Source: Castanea sativa (taxonomy: Eukaryota; Streptophyta; Magnoliopsida; Fagales; Fagaceae). From it: a DNA stretch of 64,000 nt. The stretch is from assembly GCF_040712315.1 (NCBI RefSeq), contig NC_134022.1, positions 6,820,001-6,884,000 of the forward strand, written 5' to 3'. The position numbers and the translations under genes are program-made. Shown one piece after another: positions 46,353-61,306 of the stretch (position 1 is the stretch's first letter; each line of letters starts with the position of its first letter). The notes under the pieces were generated by a model. It made no database searches. It worked only from the letters and a program-made list of their open reading frames with translations, and was not told where the DNA came from.

Positions 46353-48047
46353 CTCTTTCAAGATGCCTCAAGACAGTTAACCGCAAAATCAGCTCCATAT
46401 ATTGAAAGTGGTTGAAGTCTCCAACGACTATGTGTCCATAAACTGACATCATAACCCACACCGCCAGATAAAATCAATCATTGGGTAGAAATGTTGCTGA
46501 TTTCGTCATTTTATGGAGGTTCATATGGCGGCCGGTTTTGAAGTTCTGGTTCAGCAGCAGCGAGATTCTCTTTAGCTTAATGATTCCTTTCTTGACAAGA
46601 TTCTTCTTGCTCCTCAGGTCTTCCATTTCATTATTTTTTTCCCTCGTACTTGCACACCCTATAGAAAATGTAAATGAACTTCCAAACCTGAGAATAAATA
46701 CAATCGTGTGACAAGAAACGTACAGGTACAAGGCACCACAGGAGATTCTTTCTTGACTAAATTTAGTAATTAACTCTTCAAAAGTTATGAGATAGAAAAC
46801 TTACGTTAACATGCATTGTCCTTAATTTTGCCAGTGAAGGTAACATCAGGCAAACGCAAGCTTAATAAAAAAAATATTGTGACATTAACTCCAACTTCCT
46901 GCAGATTAGAATTGAACACTGTGAATGTTCCAACATCTAACACCAGAGTCACAATAGACAAATATATTTCTCATAACAATCAAGCTAAACCTTTAGTTGT
47001 GTACCTGATAAGCATAAGCTACTATAGAGAACATAAGATAGGACTATAATGAAGGGGGTTCTCGATTTTCAAGTGTTCTTAGTAGTAATAATGGGAGCCA
47101 TGAGTTGGAAACTGTTAGAGTAGGACATGGGCCAATCATGTAGGGTATTGCCTATTTGCGTGATCTACTTATAATTACAAAATATTTTCTGACAAAATGC
47201 AAGTGAAAGCAGCAAAATTATCTGTCCAACAAACGCAACCTACCAACACTGCTGACTGGATTGAACATGTAAATCATCATGAAACTAAGCAATCAAAGCA
47301 ATCCCTATGGAACTGACCTTGCATTCTGAGTTTACGTGCAGACATGACATATCACTGACCTCTGACCACCAACCACATAAACAAGACAGTTCCAGTTGAT
47401 GTAGATTCATCCTTGGGTAGAAATGTACTGATTACAATTTTCATAATTGTCTTAACTCCAATAAGAAGGTGAAGACATAACCAACGTTCAGTGCAAGTCT
47501 AAGACGAAGAGAAACTCACATTAACACCGGCTGATTTTTAATTTTTTGTCATCTCCTCTCCAAACTTCTCATTTCCAATGGAGCCAATGTAACCAATTGC
47601 ACCATTACATTTGGAGCATCCACTGGGAGAGACAACAAAAAACCACTAAATTGTACGGAGAATCCTCAGGAAAATCTATTGCAGTAGAAATTTAGCTTCA
47701 TTTGGAAATGAATAATTTACCTTGATTGAATGTGTCTATAGGGGGTGCAAGTACGAGGGAAAAATATAAAGAAATGGAAGACTTGAGGAAGCAAGAAGAA
47801 TCTCGTCAGGAAAGAATCATTAAAGCTAAAGAGAATCTTGCTGCTGCTGAACCAGAACTTGAAAACCGGCCGCCATATGAACCTCCATAAAATGACGAAA
47901 TCAGCAACATTTCTACCCAATGATTGATTTTATCTCGGCGGTGTGGGTTATGATGTCGTTTATGGACACATAGTCGTTGGAGACTTCAACCACTTTCAAT
48001 ATATGGAGCTGATTTTGCGGTTAACCGTCTTGAGGCATCTTGAAAGA
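46353..48047. repeat. Long inverted repeat, ~310-bp arms (46353-46662 and 47737-48047)
   Basis: The arms match over about 310 bp, including GGAGGTTCATATGGCGGCCG in one and its complement in the other, around a ~1.07-kb spacer. Transcription through it would make a long hairpin RNA. The arms carry an exon-like coding stretch. The spacer contains no recognised gene. Confidence 0.9.
47737..47890 (+). pseudogene. Captured coiled-coil exon, possibly SMC5
   Basis: The right arm reads REKYKEMEDLRKQEESRQER, then IIKAKENLAAAEPELENRPP, ending in YEPP and a TAA. The charge pattern is a coiled coil, and the LRKQEESRQ...PPYEPP wording recalls plant SMC5, a subunit of the SMC5/6 DNA-repair complex. That match is from memory and not firm. 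The left arm carries the same exon reversed at 46508-46662. Confidence 0.4.
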
Positions 48048-49719
48048 GTGCAAAACCCGCAAGCCGCCTATTTTCAATGTTTATTAGGGATGGAGGGCCA
48101 ATTCAGGCTTCAAATCTGTATGTGCTATTGTCCTACAGAAATGAAGAGTGCGTACATTTTTAAATCTAACATGAACCACTAAACAAGACAATTAATCATG
48201 TTCCATTGGTCATATTAGTTAGGTAAAATTGGGCAGAAAGGCAATCAGTTGAAAACGTACATTTTTTTTTATCTATCGTAACCTCTTGTTTAATTAACAG
48301 TTCAATGCATATTTCACAATCAGATGGTAATGTGAGGATACCAAAAGAACCACTAAAGCACTCAGTTTCTTGGTACTGTAACTCCCTCCAAAATCACAGC
48401 TGATTTTCTGACTTTTTACCTCGCATGCATTTACCCACAAACAAACCCCCCATATCTACTTATAATTCAAACATGTGAAAGGCATGTACATCCCAATAAA
48501 AATTTAAACTTTGCTAATTCAATCATGAAGCTAACTTCGACTACCCTATTGAGGATTTCTGCCAACCCCTACAATCCTAGACGTCATTGTAAATCAGGCC
48601 AGAGGAAATAACGATTTTTCTGAATATATACAAAAGAACTTCATAATAAACCATTGCCATGTTGTATTTAATCATAAGTTACCATCAAAATCCCTATAAA
48701 AAATAAATAAATAATTAAACATGAATAAAAGTTGTCCCACATGACTATCTCAACCAACATGTGTCCAACAAACTATAGCCAATGCCCAATTTTTTAGCAA
48801 AAAACCTAAATTACAATGTCCTTGTTGCATAGCTTTGTGCTTTGAAGGTTCTTCCTCGCTTGTGGGAGGATTAGAGTTAGGAGGATTTTGGATTTAGGGT
48901 CAATTAATAACTAGGGAAAGGATGAGAAAGGATTTCATTTAGGTTTGCAGAAGAGATGGGAAGATACTAAGATCAAATCTACCTACAAGTTGTGAACAGT
49001 GCACTTGAATAGTAACGTGGACAGTAATGCGGATGGTAACAGATGCGCGGTACTTTTGATGGCACTTGAATGGGAGTGGTACTTTTGATGAGCAGTCCTA
49101 CTACCTGGTTATCCGTGGCATTACTGCTCATTCCTTTCCTATAAATGTTAGCAGGAGCTTGAATGGGAGAGGTACTTTTGACGTGCGGTCCCACTACCAG
49201 GTTATTTGTGGCATTACAGCTCATTCCTTTCCTTCGAAGAGTATTTAGAGTGTCAGAGTTCCTAGGAGGATGTCTTTCTTTTTGTGAGAAGAAAGAGGAA
49301 ATTGAAAGTGAACAGAAGGTATTTCTCATTTTCAATTAAACTTGGTACTTATCAAAAAAAAAAAAGTTAAAGAGAAAAGAAAGAGGGAATTGAAAGTGAG
49401 AATTGAACATTAAGGCCAAAGTGCCCTCAATACTCAATACACTCAATTTTTCCATTCAGCAACTCCATCTTTCTTTAAGTGCAATGACACTTCTATAGAC
49501 TCTAGATCTTAGCTTTGCCCAATAGTACTAGAATTCCTACTTTGACTAACAAACAAACTCCTGAACGAATTGGACCAAAGGCCACACATCAAAGTCCATA
49601 AACTGAGTAAGACTTACCTATAAATAAATTAAAACCCTATGCCAGCAACACTGACTGATAACTAACAATTATGTAGTTTTTTTTTTTTAACATAATTAGA
49701 AAAATACCCTTAACACTAG

Positions 49720-49758
<39 letters not shown>

Positions 49759-51327
49759 CACACCACCTTCCTAACTTCCCTGTCCCACTTCTCCACACTG
49801 CACCACTGCCACCCCCTTCCAAAAAAAAAAAAAAAAAAAACAGAAGCTCCTCCCACCACCACCTACTAACTTTTTGTTGGTTTTAACATAGAGATTTTGT
49901 GCAACCAAATAGTAGAAAAAAAAATTTAGGATCCCAAAAAAAAATATATATATATATATAACAATTTATTTTCCTTGAAAATATTGTGTAAAAAACATTT
50001 TCACCAGGAAAATGCTTTACATAGTAACAAACAGAGCTACTAATGCAGTTGCTGTCGGTGGAGCCACTCAAGTTTATTATTAGTTCCAATGCGTAAAACT
50101 ACTTTCACCAGGTCATCATTTTTTCATATATTTCAAGAAATTTTGTTATTGGTATCATTTTTTTTTAAATATATTTTAACAAATTAAAATTTGTAAATTC
50201 ATTTCCCAACCATATTTGAGCATTGGGTAAATAACATAATCCATCTTAATCTGTCTCATACTGATGAGTGTATCTAATGCATGTGTGCATACAACAAAAT
50301 CATCCAAGACAACATCCTTTTCTTCAACCTCCTGTACTAGGACAATCTACTCCTTCGGCTTGATTCATGACCATATAGCTGTCTAAAAATTATATCAAAA
50401 TCCATACTTATGTATCTTATAATAATCTCTATTATAAATTATCTACAAAAATGTATATCTAAGTAGGCCCATGGACATATATGAAGTAACATAAACAATA
50501 TTTAGAGAAAAACAAGACACCATACAATTGATTACACTACCTCAAATGCTGCCACTTGACCACCATTACAAGCCAACTCCTGCTCGTTTCGAAACTAACA
50601 TGAGTTTTCTCTCTTCAGCCATCTTGCTCATTTCGTGACCAATGTCACATGCTTTGAAACATTTCCATGCATTTTTCTCGTACTCGTGGTACTTGTCAAC
50701 AAAATACCGATTTTGTCAACTACCGATTACGTAAATTGGTCAAACTACCATTGCCGCAATAAAGGAAACCGAAGAAAGCATTAAAATATTTATCCAAAAA
50801 TAAAGATAGGCTTCTTTTGAAAACCTTGTTGGCTCATAAAAGTTTAAAATCATTAAAAACTCAATTTAGTGTGACTAGCTTGTTGAACATACTACATTAC
50901 ACCCAAATCAATGTGCGATCAAAATGATGGTCACTATGTAACCAAATCTATAGGAAAACCTATTTAACTCAACTAGGCGATGCAAGGAATGGCTGAAATT
51001 CATCTACACAGGAAAGGATTCACATCCAAATACCATGGTTGCCCGAAGTTTCGTATACACACATAGGGAATAAAGAACTTGCCCATAGTTAAAAAGGCAA
51101 AAGAATAAATGAAAAGACAAAATAAAACAACTTAGTTCAGAGCTTGCATATTCAAATGAAAGTCTACACCAAAAACTACACAAAGTGTGATTATTTATAT
51201 ATAGAAGTATATATATAAAAGCATGCACAGCTACAGAAGCCAAATGACAGATTTTCCTTGAATAGATACCAATGCTTCTAAGCAACAAGTACATTCAAAA
51301 TTCATGTAGAAAATACAGCTATGGCTC
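48048..51327. other. Cargo DNA without recognised gene
   Basis: Features: a 93-bp tandem duplication at 49065-49230 (CTTGAATGGGAG start); a LINE/SINE-like tail (TTGGTACTTATC then A run) ending near 49367; a ~37-base A run at 49720-49756 with GA/CA-rich flank; a TA run near 49946. No supportable coding sequence was seen. Confidence 0.5.
49065..49250 (+). repeat. 93-bp tandem duplication
   Basis: Units start at 49065 and 49158 and share GGTACTTTTGA, CAGGTTATTTGTGGCATTAC-type text and CTCATTCCTTTCCT, with about 10-15% divergence. Confidence 0.8.
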
Positions 51328-53485
<2,158 letters not shown>

Positions 53486-54660
53486 CTACACAACAAGATC
53501 AGTAAATCAAGCTCTTTATCTCGGAAACATCATGCTATAAAAGGAACAAGGAAATAACATTAGTACACAATATCTACCTGAATACTCAAAACAAAGACCT
53601 TGACAAAATCAGTTCAAGCAAAAAAATTAGACAGTCACATAGATAGATAAATCCCATGGGAGAAAACACAACACTAATAATAAGAGCACTAGCAATAACA
53701 AGAACACCACTACCAACAAAAACAAAGATGGTAATTCAACTTCAACGTTAGTGGACCAGCAAGAGCCAAAAAGAAAAAGGAAAAGCAGCAAGATATATCA
53801 GAAGGGAGTACTAGTGATATGGGTGTGACTATTGATATAAGAGATATTAAAATTATTTCCAAGACTTAAAGCGATCGATTTAGTCCCTACCTAAGTTAAA
53901 CTGATGTAATTTAGCCATAATGAAGCCATAACATGTTAGTTTTTAGTTTGACCAAGTTATTTCAGGGACTAAAAGCCATCAATTTAAACTTACAGCACTA
54001 AACTCTCACTCATGAACTAAACTATAAGGGTTTTTTTTTTTTTTTCCAAGCAGATTGTATACATTTATCTGGTTTTGCTTTTGCACAGATGTTCAGCTAA
54101 AACTGAAAATTTCTAAATTCATCAATAGGATTTAGCAAGTAGGATGAGATAATGTAAATGGATAAACAGAAAAGACTGAAATGCTAAAGGTGAGGTGACT
54201 CGCCTTTCCCATAATGAAATTTATAAATTAGCCTGCATTACTTTAGTACTTTAAAAATTACTAGCACGTTAAGAATACAAAGAATCTAACATATTTTCAA
54301 CTGCACATGACTCAATTTTCATATGAATTGTCTCTTCCACAGGTTAAAACAATGAGTTAAGTCAAATTAGGAGTTAAAAAGTTGAGAAGACGTTAAAGCA
54401 TCTAGATGATATTGGATCCAAATAAAGAGTTCAGATGCAACCATCAGAATTTTCCACAAACAAAAGTTGATGAAAAGAGGTAACTTAATGAGATCCATAA
54501 GAAAAAGTGATGTAAGGGCTACCGGATATTATAGGAAATGGTAATATGCAGTTTTATGTAGGCAGAGAGAACATAAAAGCATAAAGTATAGAAAAGAAAC
54601 ATCATATAGCAGGTAAACATCTACCAAGCACTAGCAGGCACTTGTCTCTATCTTCTCTCG
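53486..54660. other. Cargo DNA upstream of the MCM3 fragment
   Basis: No coding sequence was recognised; AT-rich intron-like text that may include the captured MCM3 intron. Confidence 0.45.
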
Positions 54661-54679
54661 GATTTCGCAAACATGCGAG

Positions 54680-55290
54680 AGTATTTCTTCCGTAGCTCTT
54701 TCCGAGCTATTTCTTCGGATCTTTCTCTAGCTGTTCCAGATGTAGCGCCGCAATGCTCTCTACTCCTTCAAATCTTTCATTGCTATAATCCGCTCTTTCA
54801 ACATCAAAGAGATTTTCTCGCTTTAGCCCTTCATCTATTTCTTCTAGATCCAGCTCTTCCATATCTACCCAGATGATTGATCCCTCCACATCCAATGCTC
54901 TCTTCCAGTCCTTCCCCATAATATCTTTCATTGTACTAATCCGATCTTCCAACACAAGAAATTCTCTCGCTTAGCCTTTCAAAATCTATTTCTTCTAGAT
55001 CCAGCTCTTCCATATCTACCCGGATTGATCCCTTCTTCAACAATCCCTGCTCCTTCAAAGATTTCACTAGTTCCTCTAGCAGGGCTTTCTCCAATGCAGG
55101 CAAATGCAGAACAAGAGTCCACAAAAAATTTCGACCGTCTGGACGAAATCTTTTGTGGGCTTATCCTCTTCTGATTTTGCTGTTTCCATGGGAAATAAGA
55201 TACCAAGCAGAGTACAAGTGGCGCCAACAACCCCACAAGTTTGTAAGACAAATGAAACTACAAAACAATAATTCAAAGAAACACATAAAT
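54680..55290 (-). pseudogene. Unrecognised captured gene fragment with internal duplication
   Basis: A 37-base string encoding VDMEELDLEEID occurs twice (near 54840 and 54990). One context reads LLEELVKSLKEQGLLKKGSI, the other LFDVERADYSNERFEGVESI followed by AALHLEQLEKDP. The frames are joined only by frame changes. It looks like an acidic, helical protein exon duplicated inside the element. No family is recognised. It might be part of the same captured locus as MCM3 or separate. Confidence 0.4.
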
Positions 55291-55883
55291 TAACCAACCA
55301 ACAGAACAGCCCTAATAAAATCTAACAAGAATATAAGAAATTAATTAATAAATATTAACATTATATATATAAAATTCAGATTCTACACAGCAATATAAGA
55401 AATTAAATAATTATAATTCAGATTCTAATTCACCAACAGAAAAAGCTCTAATTAATTAATTAATTAATCAAACTAACTAGTTAGACTCTAAGAAAGAAAT
55501 TAATTAATTAAGTAAAAATTACTCAGACTCTACGCAAAATAAATAAATAATTGAGACTCCGCGCTAATTAAACAAAAATTTATTGGTGAAGAACAAAAAG
55601 AAAAGAGAGAAGAATGAAATTTTACGTTGTTATTCCAACAATCGAGAGTGAATTGTGGCCTTTAACCGCCAAAGTCAGAGTAGTTGCTTACCGTCTTCTA
55701 CACCCGCATCACTGTCATTTTGGCCCCCTTCAACCACTCGTTCCCATCACCTACGTCGGAAAATGTACGTTAAAACCATATTGACCTCCATAATAATATC
55801 ATGAAGTAATCAATAGTAGATTGAAATGTGAAAAGAGGAATACCACTAGTTATAAAGTGTGTTGTTTCACATTTAGCTTTGAG
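55291..55883. other. AT-rich spacer downstream of the PMD gene
   Basis: Contains TTAATTAATTAATTAATTAA-type repeats (55450-55515). It is presumably where the convergent transcription units end. No gene was seen. Confidence 0.5.
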
Positions 55884-58748
55884 TTACCTTTTTTGAATCT
55901 TATGCCGTCTAGTATAATAAGGAGGAGGTCTTGCATGTCCTTCGTCAGATGCCTCGGGCCCAGCATTGTGTCCATGTTTGTGCCCCCCTGTCCCACAAGG
56001 AGGTGCCTTTGATATGCGTTTCGGCCGACCTTCTGCCACTGCAGGTAACCCAACAGTCTGCTCAGCCTGAACATGGGGTAGGTCGATGGCTGAAGACGGG
56101 GCAGAAGATGTACTGTGGGAGGGTGGCTCCTGCTGCATGTCAGGTGGAGTTGGATCAATACCCAGGTCAAAGGATGGAATGGGTAACAGCTGAGGAAATG
56201 ACCGTGGAGTAGGTGGACGAATGTCAGACCCAGGACAAGGATGTGGGGTGGGTGTCAGTATGGTGGGGCGAGGAGATGGATGTGGGGTGGGTGAAGGAAT
56301 GGTGGGGGTAGGGGATGGATGTGGGGTGGATGAAGGGATGGTAGGGCTAGGGGATGGATGTGGGATGCATGGAGAAGGATCGGGGGTAGGGACAACCCGA
56401 GGGCTAGCAACAGGCGGACGAGGGCGACATCCGGCCGGGGTTGTGCTCGTGCTTGGGCCCGTTGGAGTAGGTGCCTCCTCATTCGGGGCCTCAGGAATAG
56501 GAGGTTGTACACGTTCAATTGCATGCACTGCCGTTAGGACCTCAGTAATGTCCTTGTGGTCCTCTGTGCCCACTGGGTGACGCCTCAACAAACGGACGTA
56601 TCCCTCAATCTGCACATGGAAAAACCACACATATTAGTAATGCAACACCAAATCAACAATGCCAATCGATAATAAAATAAATGTTGGTTTAGAATTGGTT
56701 GTGCTAGTAATAATTGCAAATTATAGAGAGACCAAGTGCTAAGCAAAAAATGTGATAGTATACTGTTATCTAAACAGTGGTTTCATGCTATTTCAATATG
56801 GTAAGATGTAGAAGACATTGAGAAGTTACCAGCAGAGTCACTATAGCACCAGGCCTATCTATGAACCTCCGAGTTATCCTTTTGAACCAGTCATGGTACT
56901 CGTGCTGTGGAGGCATATCACCAAGCACTGCTTCACAACGTCGTTGAAGGCAATTACCCCACTCATCGATATGCACAGCATGCTTTCGCGTCCAATCAAC
57001 ACCGACTTTCCCCCTCAAATCAATGCCTTGAAGCACAGTGTCGGTGTCAACATTGCGAGGAATTTCTTGGATCATCCCAAATTGACGAACGACACGATCC
57101 GGTGTATGTTTTTCTACTAGGTGGAAACATACAAGCGGCACCGTTGCCGTCCACACGGCCCTCCCTGCAATGCACCATGGCGGAAGGTCCTCTAACTCAG
57201 CTTCATATGGCTGCCACACCACCTACAACAACCAAAAAACAAGTACACAACACGTTAGGTAGCAATGTTTATATTTCAAATCCCCTCAATCCAATATCTT
57301 GTTCCTAAACATGTAAAACAATGCATTTTCATACCTGGTCTGGCAACATTGAAGCTATTTGCTCGCGATATCTGTCCCTAAAGATGTGGGCGGGCCTATT
57401 TTTCTTGTTTGGGACCCACAACCACCTACAATCAGTTGCAATAGATCAATATCTCGATTATTTCGTACAGAGATAATTCCAATGTTATAACTACTAAGAT
57501 CATCTTATAGATATTTACTTAATTAATAATAACAATAGAATAAGAAACTCGATTATAAAAAACAAAGCACATGCAAGCCACATGACAATCACAAAATTGG
57601 AGTATATTAACGTAATCATATATATTGAACCTCTATTTGAAATTTACACAATGTTGACATAAAAAATTGCTAGAAGCCTTTAAAATAAATAAATAAAAGC
57701 AAGTTACATTATTATAAGCTTAGGGAATGATCGCATAATGTAGATGACGTGCATGAGGTAAAGACTTACTTCAAGGACAATGGACCACGCACTGGAGGAC
57801 CATAAGCACCCACTGGCGGACCATGCTCAACTGCGGGGCACAAATAGGGGAACCTGGCCCATGCCCAATACTGGAGTAACAGTAAGCACCCACCAATCTG
57901 ACTAGTGTCTTCGCTTGCCCTACATAGCTCTCGGTATAACCATGCAAGGCAAGCACTTCCCCAACTGTACCTTCGTGGGTTACGAAGGTCTTCCAACTGT
58001 TGCACCCACATTAGATGCACCCTATCGCCGGATTTGTCCATGAATATTGTGTCCCCCAATAGCGCTAGGATGTAGCATCGTACATACTTATGCAGCTGGT
58101 CCTCTTCAGCATTAGGCGGCAATGGATTGGCAACTTGCTCCAAAAGCCGGTTGATGAGAATCCTCTGACCAGTAAGTTGCTTATGGTTGTCTTGATTTAT
58201 AGGTTGAAAGCCAAGGAAGTCCCGGCACACATCCACCCAACTTTTCTGCGTGCTCCCTGTTATAGCGTCACCATCAACAGGAAGCCCGAGAAGAACCTCC
58301 ACATCCTGTAATGTGATGGTGATCTCACCATGTGGCATGTGGAAGGTGTGAGTCTCGGGCCGCCATCGCTCCACTAAGGCAGTTATCAAACCGTGGTCAA
58401 TCTCTCTACCCGGGACCCAAAGGAGTCCCTCCAAACCAACTGCCTTGATGATGTTCCTGACTCGGTCGTCCACCATTGGCTCTCGATTGGAGAACTCTGA
58501 ACTACGGCTACGGCAGGTAACAGATCTTGGATCCTGCACAGGATCGAACCATGGATTAATATATGGGTGGCATATGCATGTACATTGTATAAATTAAATG
58601 CATGTACATTAGTTAAATCTTTAGTTTTATGTTTTACCTGCCCATTCCAAATGGCTTCGGACCGATGCTTGAGCTGCTTTGACAACACCGACCTGTCAAT
58701 GGGTCCAGGCTCTGTATAGTCAATCCGCCCAGCATTTGCAGCAGCCAT
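55884..58748 (-). CDS. Plant mobile domain (PMD, MAIN-like) protein carried by the MULE
   Basis: Five exons (58748-58638, 58533-57770, 57425-57335, 57222-56830, 56609-55884) with GT-AG introns join in phase to about 694 residues without a stop. The start is ATG at 58748 (MAAANAGRIDYTEPGPIDRS). The plant mobile domain spans about residues 50-400: GLLWVPGREIDHGLITALVE, RWRPETHTFHMPHGEITITL, LQDVEVLLGLPVDG, YILALLGDTIFMDKSGDR and RYSWGSACLAWLYREL. After it come LPPWCIAGRAVW, the HIDEWGN region, and a Pro/Ser/Thr-rich tail with HPSPTPTIPSPTP-type repeats ending HKIQKR. Host members (MAIN, MAIL1) act in the nucleus on genome stability and silencing. The gene occupies the place of mudrB. Confidence 0.93.
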
Positions 58749-60114
58749 ACTACACAAAAATGATAAGCAGTTAGTTTGAGAAATGAACACACAATATAAA
58801 TGAAATTTTGGCCATCATATAAGTTAGCATCCAATTCTGCATCCCATAAGAAATTGTTTGATTGCTATTGGGGTCTTATCAATAGGTGGAGAGACTATTC
58901 TTGGTAAGAAGTTTGATTGCTATTCTGCCAACCTACTTTCTTTACCTCATTCGGTACCATCCTTGCAGTAAATACAGTAAGGTCTTAAAGGGACCAGGAG
59001 TGTGAATTATAGTTTACCAGTAAAACAACACATGATATGAACTCCAAAACATCAAATACCAAAACGCATTAATAAGCAAGCTAAAATGAAAAACAAAACA
59101 GGAGGCAGACAACAATCAAGCATGAACTTAGACTTAAACACAATAGGTGTCAATTGTATAAATCAGACCCTCTTCCCCTCCAAACAAAAAAAAAATGAAT
59201 CACTTCCAAAATATTCCTAATTAAACTCGAAATCCAAATCTACCCACCATTCCAAATCATGCTCAAATGCCAACCTCTCATCAGAGGTCACTAAAAACCA
59301 AAATTCTTTCAATAATTATTACCTATACAAATCCAATCACACAGTTAAACAACAACTATAAAAAATCTCAGCAAACAATTCAAATTCAAGTCTAGTGAAG
59401 CAAAAATATCCACACCAAAAATAACCCAAAACTACCAAATCCAGAAGGAAAAAAAAAGCATGAAAATTATACCTCTAACTTGCTTCATGAACTTTAAACT
59501 ACTACTTATGCTGCATTGGACACAACTGAGATATTGTATTTGATTTTACAGAAAATCATCAGACCCAGAATCTGAAAATTAATTAAAAAAGTCCATAGAA
59601 TCCCATACACACTAGCCTACATCAATTCAGCATACCAACACGGCCAAAGCAAACCCAAAACCCCAAAATCCCAAACCAAACACACACAGAATCATACCCA
59701 TTCTGAATCATACCCATTACTTTTAAGTAATGGGAATTGGGTTTTTCTTATTTTGGTGAGTAAAATTGATGAGATAGTGAAATTGAAGACATGGGTATTG
59801 TTTTTCTCTAGTTCAATTTCTCGGTAACCAAACAGAATAATTTCATTTTGCACAAAAAAAAAAAAACAAACCTGATGGAAAATGGTGTGGAGGCAGTGGA
59901 AGCGCAGAGCAAACCGCGTAGCCTGATGGAAAATGGTGGAGACTGGTGAGTACGAAGAGGGTGAGTGAGTGAGAGTGGAGAGGGTGAGCGATTGAGAGAG
60001 GCTGAGGTTCGGTGTGTGAGAGTGAGGGAGAGTGAGAGAGAGGGAGAGTGACAGAGAGTCTGCTATGTTAGAGAGAGAGGAGAGCTGTGTGAGAGGCGTA
60101 AAATTTGAAAAAAC
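58749..60114 (-). promoter_or_regulatory. Upstream region of the PMD gene within the MULE
   Basis: About 1.4 kb without coding sequence between the PMD start and the right terminal repeat. A duplicated CTGATGGAAAATGGTG occurs at about 59872 and 59920. Positions 59950-60090 are purine-rich (GAGAGTGAGGGAGAGTG). A stretch near 59690-59725 repeats CAGAATCATACCCATT. These may be promoter and 5' untranslated sequence. Confidence 0.5.
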
Positions 60115-60404
60115 CCCAAATTTAAATCGAGTCTCACAAACTCGGTTTCCTATTTTCCACGTGGCACAACCACGTCAGATCCAGATGGCCACGTCACATA
60201 AATCGAGTCTCTAAGACTCGATTTCCAGGTGGACGCCACCTGGCAAAAACGCCACATCAAACAGAGAAAACCGAGCCTTAAAGACTCGATTTTTAGCCCA
60301 AAATCGAGCGTCTAAGACTCGAGATGTTAGTTTATGATATAGTTTGCAAACCGGGCCTGCTAACTATATAGTTAGAAACTTAGGGTTATTTTGCTATTTT
60401 CTCC
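60115..60404 (-). repeat. Right terminal inverted repeat of the giant MULE
   Basis: Reverse complement begins GGAGAAAATAGCAAAATAAC and shares the TAACTATATAGTTAGCAGGC block and the GGTGGCGTCCACCTGG palindrome with the left end, plus AAATCGAGTC/GACTCGATTT modules. The most terminal ~200 bp align best. Confidence 0.92.
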
Positions 60405-60413
60405 TCTCGAGTT
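60405..60413 (+). other. 9-bp target site duplication of the giant MULE, right copy
   Basis: TCTCGAGTT, identical to 34971-34979, immediately outside the right terminal repeat. On the minus strand it continues a reading frame (DYKLE), showing that the CTCGAG core is host sequence. Confidence 0.92.
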
Positions 60414-60600
60414 TGTAATCCAAATCTAAATGCTTCAGCGTAGGTACACTTATTTATAAATCGATCATACCGTCCTTACAATCTCTTGACACTCTCAACT
60501 TTTCGAGGACCGGGCAGCCAGAGAATAGCCTCGACAAAGACTCCTCGTTTTTATAGAAAATTTTGTTTAGAGTCAAAATCTTGAGAACAACAACTGTTTG
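60414..60600 (-). pseudogene. F-box/LRR (FBD-type) protein gene remnant at the insertion site
   Basis: The minus strand reads LKILTLNKIFYKNEESLSRL, then FSGCPVLEKLRV, and after an in-frame TAA (where Cys or Asn would be usual) ISVPTLKHLDLDYKLE. This is the LSGCPVLE...SVPSLKxLxL signature of plant F-box/RNI/FBD proteins. The MULE lies right at its edge, and the other side (34940-34970) continues for only a few codons before PPR-upstream DNA. The gene was already a fragment or was destroyed by the insertion and rearrangement. Confidence 0.7.
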
Positions 60601-60617
60601 AACTTAACAAAGTGTAA

Positions 60618-61008
60618 TATGTCTCTTATTTTTAGTTATGGAAATTGGAGTTTATATAATTGTTAGAAATACTATTGGTCTATTACTAAAGAGAAAATGA
60701 TAATTTTAGTCTATATATTCCTCTCTGATTGTTTTAGCATTAATATTTTATGAAAAATAGTTCATTTTTTAGAGAGTATTTTTTAAAAAACTATCTCATT
60801 TTTTCGATGTTGGATAACAACCTTGAAAATGAGCTTCAGAATATTTTTTAGTATTTGATATGCACATATTTTATAACATTTCTTGTATAATTTAAAACAT
60901 GAATAACATATGTATTATATAAACCCACCTAATGTAATCAATATAAATAAATAAAAAATCAAGAATGAATTTTGTTTTAAACTAAAATTTTGACAATAGA
61001 AACAATCA
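60618..61008 (-). repeat. Dispersed repeat R1, copy 2 (inverted partner 9828-10215)
   Basis: The full-length match to 9828-10215 in opposite orientation includes the complement of AAGGTTGTTATCC and of TTTAGTTTAAAACC. There is no ORF. Confidence 0.75.
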
Positions 61009-61075
61009 AAATTAGTTGTCCAACTTTCATGATCTCAAACACTCCATCTTGCTTATATAAATGAACAATAACATA

Positions 61076-61079
<4 letters not shown>

Positions 61080-61133
<54 letters not shown>
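61080..61133. repeat. (TA)n microsatellite
   Basis: Run of about 52 bases of TA. A 12-base G run follows at 61295-61306. Confidence 0.95.
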
Positions 61134-61134
<1 letters not shown>

Positions 61135-61306
61135 CAACCGTACTTTTCATAATTTAAAATAGCCATAAGCTCTATTTTAAATAGTTCAAAATGCCACATA
61201 GGCCAAATAGTTTAACTGGGAAAATAATCCAATACAAGTAGTTTGATAAATACCAAAATGTTAAATTGTTATAAAACTATTAACTAATTTATGAGGGGGG
61301 GGGGGG

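Noticed and set aside
56221..56580. 119-codon Gly/Val/Asp-rich frame opposite the PMD gene
   Set aside because: It is the antisense shadow of the proline-rich tail of the PMD protein.
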